From positions 1 through 19,872 of the forward strand of contig CAYJAY010000036.1 in the NCBI GenBank assembly GCA_964368445.1: a stretch of DNA of 19,872 bases, given 5' to 3'. Both the position numbers and the translations under genes were made by a program. The notes under the pieces are model-generated. The model saw nothing but the letters and a program-made list of their open reading frames with translations, was not told the DNA's origin and did no database searches. Shown in pieces: positions 1 to 8,208 of the stretch (the first letter of the stretch is position 1; the number at the start of each line of letters is the position of its first letter). Source of the stretch: CAYJAY01 sp964368445 (lineage in GTDB: Bacteria > Bacillota > Clostridia > Oscillospirales > Ruminococcaceae).

Positions 1-20
1 CTGCTCAACAGCTCCAACAA

Positions 21-63
21 GCTGATAAGTTTTAGAAACTTGTCAGCCTGTTTTTATTTTTAA
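21..63 (+). terminator. Intrinsic terminator of a gene lying upstream of the window
   Basis: A 12-bp stem (21-32 with 36-47, one G-U wobble, loop TAG) is followed by a run of T from 51 to 60 and further T-rich sequence. The upstream gene is not in the window. Two frames could hold its last codons, one stopping with TGA at 23-25 and one with TAG at 33-35, and I cannot choose between them. Confidence 0.8.
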
Positions 64-79
64 CGTTTTTTACGGTAGT

Positions 80-99
80 GGTGAACCTATGTGTTCGCC
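80..99. repeat. Small palindromic hairpin in the leader of the glycosyltransferase gene
   Basis: GGTGAAC (80-86) and GTTCGCC (93-99) pair over seven positions with one G-U wobble around a 6-base loop. From memory it resembles a degenerate copy of short palindromes scattered between genes in gut Clostridia, but this needs a genome-wide count. No clear promoter is visible between it and the start codon at 132. Confidence 0.4.
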
Positions 100-131
100 C
101 GAAATCATAAGTTTACGATAGGGTTAATAAC

Positions 132-1610
132 ATGAATAAAAGTTTCAAGCCGGATTATAAAGCGCTTTTGTTAACCGCCACCTATTTTGCTATTAATTTA
201 ATAGTTTTATTACATCACGAAGCGTGGCTGGATGAAGCTCAGTCGTGGCTTCTTGCACGTGATTGCAGTATTCCCGAGTTGTTCGAGATGCTAAAGTACG
301 AGGGACATCCATTCTTATATTATTTAATATTAATGCCTTTTGCAAAACTGGGTTTTCCATATATAACCGCAAACCTAATAAGTCTTTTTTTCATGACAGC
401 GTCGGTCTATCTTTTAGCAAGATATTATGATGGATCATACATAGTAAAAATTTCGTTACTTTTTAGTAGTTTGTTTATGTATTTTTATCCTGTGTTTGCG
501 AGAAGCTATGCGTTGATTATATTTTTTGCTGTGCTTTTAATAGTGAACTATCCGAAAATTAACGATAAGCCAATTAAGTATGGAATTATAATTGCGCTCC
601 TTTTTACCACACACGTATTATCTTTTGGCTTGGGGCTTGTTATGACTGTTATCTTGTTCTTAAACTGTAGTAACAAGAAACAAGCGTTTAAAGGCGTTGC
701 AGTTGCTCTTACAGGCTTTGTTCTTGCGTCGCTTTCGGTTATGGGTTCAACCTCTACAAACATAAACACCGTTAACGATTCGTTCGAGATCTTTGACCTT
801 GGCCTTTATGAAATCTATCTCAGAATTATTAACTATGTTAGCGCTGTGTTTGAACAGTATGTATCGGTGGTATTGCCGTTTAATATTTTACAACTTGCTT
901 TTATTGGTGCGTTTGTGTTGTCTGTTTTGTTTACTGTGTTATACCCAAAACAAGGTCTAATTCTTTTAGGCTGTATTGGCTTCCAGTTTGCCGTACATCT
1001 TGTTATTTATCCTCTTTACATGATAAATAAATTGATGGTTATGTTGGTTGGTGTTATGGTGGCGCTTATGACAGTTTGCTATGAAAAGCCTACTAACCTT
1101 TTTAGCGTTAAATTCAAACAAAAATATATGAATACAGTCGTTTCAACAGTGATTATAATACTTTTTGTAGTTTCATTTGGAAATCTACAAGATGGAGTTA
1201 AATTTGATGTTGAATATAAATATAGTTCGTCTCAAGATATCGCGGAATACATAAATAGCGAGTTGCCAAGTGACAGTGTTTTGGTTATAAACTCGTTTTC
1301 GGCCTCGACTGCAATTGCGGCGTATCTTGAAAGCGCAAGACTTTATAATCCTATGAAAAACGAATTTTTCACATATTCAACGTGGGATGGCGGTGCGCTT
1401 AATCCGGTTGATGTCGAACTTTATAAAAAGAATATCGAGGACAACCTTTCGGGACACGGCAACATATATCTGCTTTGTTGGGAAGCGGGGTTGGTTGAAA
1501 ATATAGAAGAATTTTTAAAAGGCAAACAGCAAGTGACAGTTTTTTTTGAACAAACTATTTCTAACGAGCCAAAGATGACGATATATAAATATAATAATTC
1601 GTCAAATTAA
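132..1610 (+). CDS. Multi-spanning GT-C type glycosyltransferase (GT39/PMT-like), substrate unknown
   Basis: A 492-residue membrane protein with about ten hydrophobic segments from residue 11 to about 350, then a soluble C-terminal domain (about 370-492). The first predicted external loop carries W-L-D-E-A (D34, E35) followed by a conserved-looking HPFLYY stretch near residue 59. This acidic pair after the first membrane helix is the hallmark of GT-C enzymes that use polyprenyl-phosphate sugars at the outer membrane face. From that I infer transfer of a sugar to a cell-surface lipid, protein or polymer; the acceptor cannot be read from sequence. The ATG is preceded by a weak AGGG site at about 119-122. 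No sugar-pathway genes lie beside it, so it appears to be transcribed alone. The class is fairly safe and the specific reaction is not. Confidence 0.7.
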   Translation: MNKSFKPDYKALLLTATYFAINLIVLLHHEAWLDEAQSWLLARDCSIPELFEMLKYEGHPFLYYLILMPFAKLGFPYITANLISLFFMTASVYLLARYYDGSYIVKISLLFSSLFMYFYPVFARSYALIIFFAVLLIVNYPKINDKPIKYGIIIALLFTTHVLSFGLGLVMTVILFLNCSNKKQAFKGVAVALTGFVLASLSVMGSTSTNINTVNDSFEIFDLGLYEIYLRIINYVSAVFEQYVSVVLPFNILQLAFIGAFVLSVLFTVLYPKQGLILLGCIGFQFAVHLVIYPLYMINKLMVMLVGVMVALMTVCYEKPTNLFSVKFKQKYMNTVVSTVIIILFVVSFGNLQDGVKFDVEYKYSSSQDIAEYINSELPSDSVLVINSFSASTAIAAYLESARLYNPMKNEFFTYSTWDGGALNPVDVELYKKNIEDNLSGHGNIYLLCWEAGLVENIEEFLKGKQQVTVFFEQTISNEPKMTIYKYNNSSN

Positions 1611-1663
1611 ATTGAATATTGACAAAAAAATAAACATTTTATCAAAAAAAATGTGCAAAACAC

Positions 1664-1692
1664 TTGCAATTTGGTCGAAAATAGTATAAATT
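1664..1692 (+). promoter_or_regulatory. Probable promoter of hppA
   Basis: TTGCAA at 1664-1669 lies 17 bases from TAAATT at 1687-1692; an overlapping TATAAA at 1685-1690 would give 15-base spacing. The region is extremely AT-rich and I see no terminator with a T-run behind the preceding gene, so readthrough is also possible. An AGGAGG ribosome binding site follows at 1716-1721. Confidence 0.45.
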
Positions 1693-1729
1693 ATATATAC
1701 GGCTCTTTAAATAATAGGAGGAAAGAAAA

Positions 1730-3721
1730 ATGGTATATACTATTTTTAGTTACCTTGCCCCTGTTTTCAGCTTGTTGGCGCTGATTGTTGCAGGGGTACT
1801 AGCGAAAAAATTTATGTCACAGGATCCCGGAACAGAAAATATGCAGGAAATCGCAAAGGCCATAAGTGAAGGTGCAAAAGCTTATCTAAGCTCGCAATAC
1901 CGAATACTTATGGTCTTTATCGTTGTCGTTTTTTTACTTATAACATTTGGTGTTGGAAGTTTTGTGACGGCAGTTTGCTTTTTAGTGGGTGCCGGGTTTT
2001 CGGCGCTATCCGGTTTTTTCGGAATGTCGGCGGCGACAAGGGCAAACGTGCGAACCGCAAACGCCGCAAAAACCAGCGGAATGAACAAAGCTTTGTCAAT
2101 CGCTTTTTCGGGTGGCGCGGTCATGGGTATGTCGGTTTCGGGTTTAGGCCTTCTTGGATGTAGCTTGATATACATCATAACTCAAGATGTGAGCGTGTTG
2201 TTTGGATTTAGCCTTGGCGCGTCGTCTGTTGCGTTGTTTTCGCGCGTAGGAGGCGGTATATACACTAAGGCGGCCGATGTAGGCGCGGATTTGGTTGGAA
2301 AGGTTGAAAGCGGAATCCCGGAAGATGACCCCCGTAACCCTGCGACGATAGCGGATAACGTTGGGGATAACGTTGGAGATGTTGCCGGAATGGGCGCGGA
2401 TCTGTTTGAATCTTATGTTGGTGCGATTATTTCTGCTATAACTTTAGGCGTCGTGGCAAAAGGTTCAGGCGGAGCAGTTTTCCCTTTGGTGCTTGCGGCA
2501 ATTGGAATCTTTGCTTCGATAGTGGGAAGCTTTTTTGTTAAAGGAAACAACAACAACCCACATAAATCTTTGAAAAACGGAACATACGTGGCGGGTTCAA
2601 TTGTAGCTGTGTTTTCAGTTATTTTAAGTTTTGTATTTTTCCAAGGTTTTGGCGAAGCATATGCTATCATAAGCGGTTTGGTTTGTGGAATATTGATAGG
2701 AATTTCGACCGAATACTATACATCTGACAGCTATAAAAGCGTTAAAATGATTGCACAGCAATCGGTTACCGGTTCTGCCACCAATATTATATCGGGACTT
2801 GCTATTGGAATGAAATCAACGCTAGCTCCGGTTATCTTGGTTTGTGTCGCGATTGGGCTTGCGTATAGCGCAGCAGATCTTTTTGGTGTTGCACTTGCGG
2901 CGGTCGGTATGCTTTCGACTACCGGAATAACCGTTGCGGTTGATGCTTATGGACCGATAGCGGACAACGCCGGAGGTATAGCACAAATGGCACATCTCGA
3001 TGAAGATGTACGAAGAATTACAGACAAGCTAGACTCGGTCGGAAACACAACGGCGGCTATTGGAAAAGGTTTTGCGATTGGCTCTGCGGCGCTTACGGCG
3101 TTGGCGTTGTTTATCTCGTATGCTCAAACGGTTGGGCTTTCGGTTATCGACGTGCTCCAATCAAACGTTATAATTGGCCTTTTTATTGGCGGAATGTTGC
3201 CGTTCTTGTTCTCTGCATTAACGATGGAATCGGTGTCTAAAGCGGCACAAGAGATGATTAACGAGGTTAGGCGTCAGTTTAAAGAGATTCCGGGGATTTT
3301 AGAGGGAAAAGAGAAACCCGATTATAAAAACTGTGTTGCGATATCAACAAAAGCGGCGCTTAAAGAGATGGTTGCGCCGGGGATATTAGCAGTTGCTTCC
3401 CCTGTTGCCGTCGGTCTTTTGCTTGGAACCGAAGCGCTTGGCGGACTTCTTGCCGGCTCTGTTGTAACGGGCGTTGTGCTTGCTATATTCATGAGCAACG
3501 CCGGAGGAGCTTGGGACAACGCTAAGAAACATATAGAGGAAGGCAATCTTGGCGGAAAAGGAAGCGAACCACACAAAGCTGCCGTCGTCGGAGATACCGT
3601 AGGAGATCCGTTTAAAGATACCTCAGGGCCTTCTATTAATATATTAATAAAACTAATGACGATAGTAGCGTTAGTTTTTAGCCCGCTTTTTATTGAGTAT
3701 GGTGGCTTATTTATAATGTAG
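1730..3721 (+). CDS. hppA: K+-dependent membrane pyrophosphatase, probably Na+-translocating
   Basis: A 663-residue integral membrane protein with about 16 predicted helices that hydrolyses pyrophosphate and pumps a cation out of the cell. The pyrophosphate site is clear: DVGADLVGKVE (residues 183-193), DNVGDNVGDVAGMGADLFES (209-228) and DAYGPIADNAGG (405-416). In the GNTTAAIGKG motif (438-447) the position that is Lys in K+-independent enzymes is Ala442, with Gly445 three residues on, which marks the K+-dependent subfamily. The gate Glu is in the DLFES position (E227), as in the Na+-pumping Thermotoga enzyme, not the shifted position of plant H+ pumps; I therefore infer Na+ transport, although dual Na+/H+ enzymes exist. 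AGGAGG lies 8 bases before the ATG. The trkA-trkH potassium system follows. Confidence 0.95.
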   Translation: MVYTIFSYLAPVFSLLALIVAGVLAKKFMSQDPGTENMQEIAKAISEGAKAYLSSQYRILMVFIVVVFLLITFGVGSFVTAVCFLVGAGFSALSGFFGMSAATRANVRTANAAKTSGMNKALSIAFSGGAVMGMSVSGLGLLGCSLIYIITQDVSVLFGFSLGASSVALFSRVGGGIYTKAADVGADLVGKVESGIPEDDPRNPATIADNVGDNVGDVAGMGADLFESYVGAIISAITLGVVAKGSGGAVFPLVLAAIGIFASIVGSFFVKGNNNNPHKSLKNGTYVAGSIVAVFSVILSFVFFQGFGEAYAIISGLVCGILIGISTEYYTSDSYKSVKMIAQQSVTGSATNIISGLAIGMKSTLAPVILVCVAIGLAYSAADLFGVALAAVGMLSTTGITVAVDAYGPIADNAGGIAQMAHLDEDVRRITDKLDSVGNTTAAIGKGFAIGSAALTALALFISYAQTVGLSVIDVLQSNVIIGLFIGGMLPFLFSALTMESVSKAAQEMINEVRRQFKEIPGILEGKEKPDYKNCVAISTKAALKEMVAPGILAVASPVAVGLLLGTEALGGLLAGSVVTGVVLAIFMSNAGGAWDNAKKHIEEGNLGGKGSEPHKAAVVGDTVGDPFKDTSGPSINILIKLMTIVALVFSPLFIEYGGLFIM

Positions 3722-3782
3722 TACCCTTCTTTTTGATAACCTTAGAGAATAATTGAAAATAGATTGCTCTTTCAAAACAAAT

Positions 3783-3832
3783 AGATATAAGCATCTCCTA
3801 ATGCTGTAAATACATTGGAGATGCTTATATTT
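3783..3832. terminator. Hairpin terminator after hppA
   Basis: A perfect 14-bp stem (3785-3798 with 3817-3830) continues after a bulged T with an inner AATG/CATT helix. The T-run after it is short (TATATTTT), so it may be a moderate terminator or mRNA end stabiliser. It lies 61 bases after the hppA stop codon. Confidence 0.7.
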
Positions 3833-3873
3833 TGCGAAGATTTAGTGTTTACAATCTGTAAATTTTTTTGCAA

Positions 3874-3902
3874 TTGATTTTTATAATTATTTAGTGTATA
3901 GT
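3874..3902 (+). promoter_or_regulatory. Promoter of trkA-trkH
   Basis: TTGATT (3874-3879) and TATAGT (3897-3902) are separated by 17 bases. Transcription would start near 3909, leaving an untranslated leader of about 185 bases before the trkA start. Confidence 0.6.
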
Positions 3903-3927
3903 CATAATATATGTATAAAGAGATAGT

Positions 3928-4057
3928 TTTAACGATAACATCAAAACAGGTCGTTAAACAGAAGGTAGTTTGAAACAAAGTTTCAAACATGAGTTTTGTG
4001 CTTTGCAGACAAAAGGGTAAACGAAATTTTGCCACTTTAAAAATCGCTGTAGCAAAA
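3928..4057 (+). promoter_or_regulatory. Structured 5' leader of trkA, possible regulatory RNA
   Basis: Four successive perfect inverted repeats fit into 130 bases: TTTAACGA/TCGTTAAA (3928-3935, 3951-3958), GTTTGAAAC/GTTTCAAAC (3968-3976, 3980-3988), TTTTGT/ACAAAA (3994-3999, 4009-4014) and TTTTGC/GCAAAA (4027-4032, 4052-4057). CAAAAC and GTTTTG elements would also allow alternative pairings. I looked for the conserved blocks of the ydaO (c-di-AMP), M-box, cobalamin and c-di-GMP-I riboswitches and none fits. There is no obvious T-run, so any control would more likely act on translation or RNA stability. Confidence 0.4.
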
Positions 4058-4092
4058 CCGCCCAAAACATCAAGAAGGGAATGTATAGTTAT

Positions 4093-5484
4093 ATGAAAAT
4101 TGTTATAGTGGGGGACGGTAAAGTCGGGTTTACGCTTTCAAAACAACTTTCCGACGAAGGTCACGACATAACGGTTATTGATAGCAACGCGAGGGTTCTT
4201 CAAGAATCACAAGAAACACTTGATATAATGATACTAAAAGGCGACGGTGCAACGCTTGAAGCCCAGACACAAGCCGGGGTTGAAAAGGCGGATTTTTTAA
4301 TTGCCGCAACAAGTAAAGACGAGATTAACCTTTTGTGTTGTGTGTTGGCGAGAAAACTTGGTTGTCGCCATACTATTGCAAGAGTAAGGAATCCGGCATA
4401 TGAAAAACAAGCTAGGTTCTTAAAAAAAGAACTGGGGCTTTCTTTAACAATAAATCCCGAAAGAACGACAGCAAGCGAGATATCAAGGCTTATTGAGGTA
4501 ACGGCTTTTTCAAAACGCGAAAGTTTTGCTAAACGAAGAAGGGTTGAACTTGTCGAACTTGTTGTACACAAGGGTTGTCCGCTAGTTGGAAAATATCTGC
4601 ATCAACTAGGCTCTGTTACAAAATTTAAAGCGCTTGTGTGTGTCACACAGGTAGACGACGGAACGTCGTTTATACCGAAAGGTGATTACAAAATTGAAGA
4701 GGGGCACAGGCTGACACTTGCGGTTGCGATGAAGGATCTTTCGGGAATTGCAAAAGATTTCGGGATGGAAAACCAAAGGGTTAAAAACGTCATGATAGTC
4801 GGTGGCGGAAGAATTGCGGTTTATCTTGCTCAAATTTTGGGTAGCAGAATTAAAATAAAGATAATTGAACAGGATATAAAACGTTGCGAAGAATTAGCAG
4901 AGCTTTTGCCCAACGCGTTGATTATAAACGGAGATGGTTCTCTGCCGGAGTTTTTGTTGGCGGAAGGGTTAGAAGACACCGATGCGTTGATTGCGCTTAC
5001 CGGAATTGATGAACAAAACCTTGTTATCTCTATTTGTGCGAACGCAAAAGGTGTTCAAAAGTGTATAACTAAGGTTAACCGAAGCATGTACAATTCAATT
5101 TTTCACGCAAAAGGAATAGACACGATTGTGAGCCCAAAGATTTTGACCGCGAACGAGATAGTGGGCTATGTACGGGCGGCAGATCTTGCGGTGGGCAAAG
5201 GTGTCGTTTCATTACACAGGTTCGGAGATGGTGAGATAGAGGGGTTGGAGTTTGTTGTTGACAAGTCTTTCCCTTGCATTGGTGTGCCTATGGCGGAACT
5301 TCCAATTCGCGATAATGTTATAGTTGCGTGTATAATCAGGGGTAGCAAAGATGTTATAATCCCTTCAGGAGACGATGTGTTAAAAGAAGGCGACACGATT
5401 ATCGTTGTTGCTGAGTCGAAATATGCGATATCAGAGCTTAATCAACTGTTAAATTCGGAAGGGCGAATATTTAATGAAGCATAG
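4093..5484 (+). CDS. trkA: Trk potassium uptake system peripheral regulator TrkA
   Basis: A 463-residue cytosolic gating subunit that binds NAD(H) or related nucleotides and controls the TrkH channel. It has the double-RCK layout: a first RCK_N domain starting IVIVGDGKVG (residues 3-12), a first RCK_C around 145-222, a second RCK_N starting VMIVGGGRIA (233-242), and a second RCK_C from about 370 to 455. An ATG in the same frame at 4081 directly abuts the AAGGGA ribosome binding site and is too close to be used; the ATG at 4093 starts exactly at the beta-strand of the Rossmann fold and is preferred. The 3' end overlaps trkH by 11 bases, so the two are translationally coupled. A structured leader precedes it. 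Confidence 0.95.
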   Translation: MKIVIVGDGKVGFTLSKQLSDEGHDITVIDSNARVLQESQETLDIMILKGDGATLEAQTQAGVEKADFLIAATSKDEINLLCCVLARKLGCRHTIARVRNPAYEKQARFLKKELGLSLTINPERTTASEISRLIEVTAFSKRESFAKRRRVELVELVVHKGCPLVGKYLHQLGSVTKFKALVCVTQVDDGTSFIPKGDYKIEEGHRLTLAVAMKDLSGIAKDFGMENQRVKNVMIVGGGRIAVYLAQILGSRIKIKIIEQDIKRCEELAELLPNALIINGDGSLPEFLLAEGLEDTDALIALTGIDEQNLVISICANAKGVQKCITKVNRSMYNSIFHAKGIDTIVSPKILTANEIVGYVRAADLAVGKGVVSLHRFGDGEIEGLEFVVDKSFPCIGVPMAELPIRDNVIVACIIRGSKDVIIPSGDDVLKEGDTIIVVAESKYAISELNQLLNSEGRIFNEA

Positions 5485-6934
5485 AGTAATATTTTACTTT
5501 TTAGGTAGAATTCTTTTAATTTTAGCGATTTTTATGATAGCTCCGCTTGTAATAGCAATTTATCAACAAGAAACCTCAAGTGCGTTTGCTTTTCTTGCGA
5601 CGATAATAATCGTGTTTACGATATCTATTATTTTTGGGTTTATCTCTAAAAACAAAATTGGAAAAGACACAATATACGCACGCGAAGGATTTGTAACGGT
5701 TACGTTAGGGTGGGTTGCAGTTTCTTTTTTCGGAGCTATTCCGTTTTTCCTTAGCGGAGCTATACCAAATTTTCTTGATTGTTGGTTTGAAACGGTATCG
5801 GGTTTCACAACAACGGGGGCAAGTATTTTGACCCAAATCGAGGGGCTTCCACTTTCGATACTGTTTTGGAGAAGCTTCACCCATTGGGTGGGCGGAATGG
5901 GTATTCTTGTGTTTATGTTGGCGGTTGTTCCGGCAAGCAAGGCGGATTCTCTTCACATTCTGCGTGCCGAAAGCCCGGGACCTGAAGTCGGAAAACTTGT
6001 TCCGACAATCCGTTCAACAGCACGAATGTTGTATAAAATTTATATAGGCCTTACGATTATCGAGATAATTCTTTTGTTTGCCGGGGGTATGCCGTTTTTT
6101 GATAGCTTGGTGCATACGTTTGGAACGGCGGGCACGGGTGGTTTCTCGATTAAAAATGCGAGCATAGCCGCATATGACAGTTTCTATCTACAAGGCGTGA
6201 TATCGGTATTTATGCTTCTGTTTGGAATAAACTTTAACATTTTCTATATTATTTTACTAAGAGACTTTAAATCAGTTTTTAAAAGTGAAGAGCTTTTGAC
6301 ATACCTTGGAATAGTGGCGGCAACAACAACCCTAATCGCGTTTAATATACGTTCAAACTACGAGACAACGTTTGAAGCGTTCCATCATTCATTTTTTCAA
6401 GTATCATCGATAATGACAACAACGGGATATGCTACCGCCGACTTTAACCTATGGCCCGAGTTTTCGCGGGTTCTACTGGTCGCCATTATGGTTGTCGGTG
6501 CGTGTGCTGGGTCTACGGGCGGCGGAGTCAAGGTTTCGCGCGCGTTAATTCTGTTTAAATCGGCAAAAAATGAAATGCAAAAGCTTTTGCATCCTCGGAT
6601 GGTAAAGCCTGTCCGAATGGATGGACGTGTAGTCGACATCTCTGTTGTTCACAATGTACACACGTTTTTTGCGATATACTGCATGCTTTGTGGGGTTTCA
6701 TTTTTAATTGTAAGCCTTGATAATCTTTCGTTTGACACAACGATAACTGCCGTCATAGCGTGTATAAACAACATAGGCCCGGGGCTTGGTGATGTCGGGG
6801 CAGTTGGGAACTATGCAGGACTTTCGTTCCTTTCAAAATTTGTGTTGTCGATTAACATGCTTTTTGGACGGCTGGAGATATTTCCAATGATGATTTTGTT
6901 AGCTCCGTCAACCTGGAGAAGATATAGTATTTAA
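5474..6934 (+). CDS. trkH: Trk/Ktr potassium channel subunit TrkH
   Basis: A 486-residue membrane subunit that forms the K+ pathway. The four half-repeats each show a selectivity-filter loop: TTTGAS (G115), GTAGTGGF (G220-G223), TTTGYAT (G318) and NNIGPGLG (G435). The GRLEIFP motif near residue 465 and the VGACAGSTGGGVK segment (341-353, intramembrane gate region) are also typical. The length matches the TrkH/KtrB family. GGAAGGG lies upstream inside the end of trkA, and the ATG overlaps the trkA stop, so expression is coupled. The protein should work with TrkA and be driven by the membrane potential or ion gradients; the adjacent pyrophosphatase could provide these. Confidence 0.95.
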   Translation: MKHRVIFYFLGRILLILAIFMIAPLVIAIYQQETSSAFAFLATIIIVFTISIIFGFISKNKIGKDTIYAREGFVTVTLGWVAVSFFGAIPFFLSGAIPNFLDCWFETVSGFTTTGASILTQIEGLPLSILFWRSFTHWVGGMGILVFMLAVVPASKADSLHILRAESPGPEVGKLVPTIRSTARMLYKIYIGLTIIEIILLFAGGMPFFDSLVHTFGTAGTGGFSIKNASIAAYDSFYLQGVISVFMLLFGINFNIFYIILLRDFKSVFKSEELLTYLGIVAATTTLIAFNIRSNYETTFEAFHHSFFQVSSIMTTTGYATADFNLWPEFSRVLLVAIMVVGACAGSTGGGVKVSRALILFKSAKNEMQKLLHPRMVKPVRMDGRVVDISVVHNVHTFFAIYCMLCGVSFLIVSLDNLSFDTTITAVIACINNIGPGLGDVGAVGNYAGLSFLSKFVLSINMLFGRLEIFPMMILLAPSTWRRYSI

Positions 6935-6938
6935 TTTT

Positions 6939-7041
6939 CGCCTTTGGTGAGAGTTAGAATTAGGAATGTCGGAGTGCCTAAAGGCGCGATTTAAAATAGT
7001 GTTAGTTAATAGTTATTGTATGGCTTACGCCGCAGTTTAAA
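6939..7041. repeat. Repeat-like non-coding element between trkH and trxB
   Basis: CGCCTTT (6939-6945) is the inverted complement of AAAGGCG (6980-6986). Two loosely matching blocks, each a GCCT/GGCT-type start followed by a GC-rich part and TTTAAA (ending 6995 and 7041), form a degenerate direct repeat. The stretch has no open frame and looks like a short interspersed repeat, but the copy number is unknown. Confidence 0.35.
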
Positions 7042-7068
7042 TGACAAAAAAATTATGATTATTCAGAT

Positions 7069-7117
7069 AAAAAACAAGTAGAGATCATTTTTTTAGATAA
7101 TCCCTACTTGTTTTTTT
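7069..7117. terminator. Two-way intrinsic terminator between trkH and trxB
   Basis: AAAAAACAAGTAG (7069-7081) pairs with CTACTTGTTTTTTT (7104-7117), giving an A-tract and T-tract on both strands. It can stop transcription of trkH from the left and trxB from the right. Confidence 0.85.
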
Positions 7118-7134
7118 GGTTTTTTGAAATGATA

Positions 7135-8055
7135 TTAAATACTATTCTTATGCAAAAGATAGTTCCAAATCGAAGTCGCTGCGTTTGCACCGTCCGAAAC
7201 GGCGGTTATTATCTGGCGCAACGGTTTGGTTCGAAGATCTCCGGCGGCATATAATCCCTCAAGCGAGGTTGTACACGTCTCGTCCGCTATGACATATCCA
7301 CGCTCGTCAAGCTTTACAAGCCCTTTTAACAGATCGGTTTTTGGAGTTGTACCAATTGCGACAAACACCCCGGAAACTTCTATCGTTTCGGATTTTTTTG
7401 TGTCGATGTCATCTATAACAATCCCCGATAGCGTTTGATCCCCGACAATCTCAGACACAACACTGTTCCATCTAAATTCGACATTGTTAAATGCGAAAAG
7501 TTTGCTTTCTAAGAATTTCCCCGCCCTTAGCGAATCTCTACGATGAACCACATATACCTTTTCACACATCGAAGCAAGATAGATAGCGTCCTCGACCGCT
7601 GTGTAGCTTCCGCCTACAACCGCAACGGTTTTGCCTTTGAAAAAAGCTCCGTCACACGTTGCGCAGTATGACACGCCACGACCGGCGAATTTTTGCTCGC
7701 CCGGAACTTCGAGTTTGCGGTTTTGTGCCCCCGTTGTAACCAAAAGGCATTTTGCCGAAATTTCGCAATCGCTACAGTTTAATGTAAATCCGTCATCGGT
7801 TTTCACAATTTTCTCTATAGAGACATATTGGATATCAACACCCATCGCTTCGGCATGGCCTTGGAACTTTGCGCCAAGATCAAAACCGCTTATCGTTGGA
7901 AAACCTAGATAGTTTTCGACCTCGTATGTCGTGAGAACCTGTCCGCTTGGAATTCCGGCTCCTTCGATTAGAACAACCGAAAGCCCGGCCCTTGTTGCAT
8001 AAACTGCCGCCGAAAGCCCGGCAGGACCCGCGCCGATTATTGCTAAATCATTCAT
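7135..8055 (-). CDS. trxB: Thioredoxin reductase (NADPH, low molecular weight type)
   Basis: A 306-residue FAD enzyme that passes electrons to thioredoxin. It shows the FAD motif GAGPAG (residues 8-13), the redox centre CATC (C131, C134), the NADPH 2'-phosphate motif HRRDSLR (171-177), and the C-terminal FAD motif ending AAGDLRTKP (270-278). The NADPH-domain glycine motif reads GGSYTAVEDA (148-157) where GGGxSA or GGGxTA is usual, a mild deviation. An upstream in-frame ATG at 8094 would add 13 unlikely residues; the ATG at 8055 lies 8 bases after GTGAGG and begins at the first beta-strand. Ferredoxin-dependent relatives lack the HRR motif, so NADPH remains the best guess. No thioredoxin gene is adjacent, and it appears to be transcribed alone. 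Confidence 0.93.
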   Translation of the reverse strand: MNDLAIIGAGPAGLSAAVYATRAGLSVVLIEGAGIPSGQVLTTYEVENYLGFPTISGFDLGAKFQGHAEAMGVDIQYVSIEKIVKTDDGFTLNCSDCEISAKCLLVTTGAQNRKLEVPGEQKFAGRGVSYCATCDGAFFKGKTVAVVGGSYTAVEDAIYLASMCEKVYVVHRRDSLRAGKFLESKLFAFNNVEFRWNSVVSEIVGDQTLSGIVIDDIDTKKSETIEVSGVFVAIGTTPKTDLLKGLVKLDERGYVIADETCTTSLEGLYAAGDLRTKPLRQIITAVSDGANAATSIWNYLLHKNSI

Positions 8056-8208
8056 AATCATAACCTCACTATTAACATTTTTTGAAAATACCATTATTAT
8101 TAGCTTAACCTAAAAATATGTACAAAATAATAAAATTTACATAATTTTTATCAAATTTAATGATTAAAATATAATCTAAACAAAGATAGATATTTGGTTT
8201 ATAAAATA

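Noticed and set aside
1..35. Last codons of an upstream coding gene
   Set aside because: Two frames end plausibly (TGA at 23-25 or TAG at 33-35) and there are too few codons to recognise either.
1634..1654. ACATTTT/AAAATGT hairpin after the glycosyltransferase gene as a terminator
   Set aside because: The stem is all A-T apart from one pair and is followed by A-rich sequence without a T-run.
3990..4060. Possible cobalamin riboswitch: AAAAGGGTAAAC followed by GCCACT in the trkA leader
   Set aside because: The spacing between the two blocks is far too short, the GGTG and CCC core parts are missing, and there is no B12 box after it.
3772..4065. A 97-residue minus-strand open frame across the hppA-trkA gap
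   Set aside because: It covers the terminator, the trkA promoter and the structured leader, has no good ribosome site, and its translation looks like no known family.
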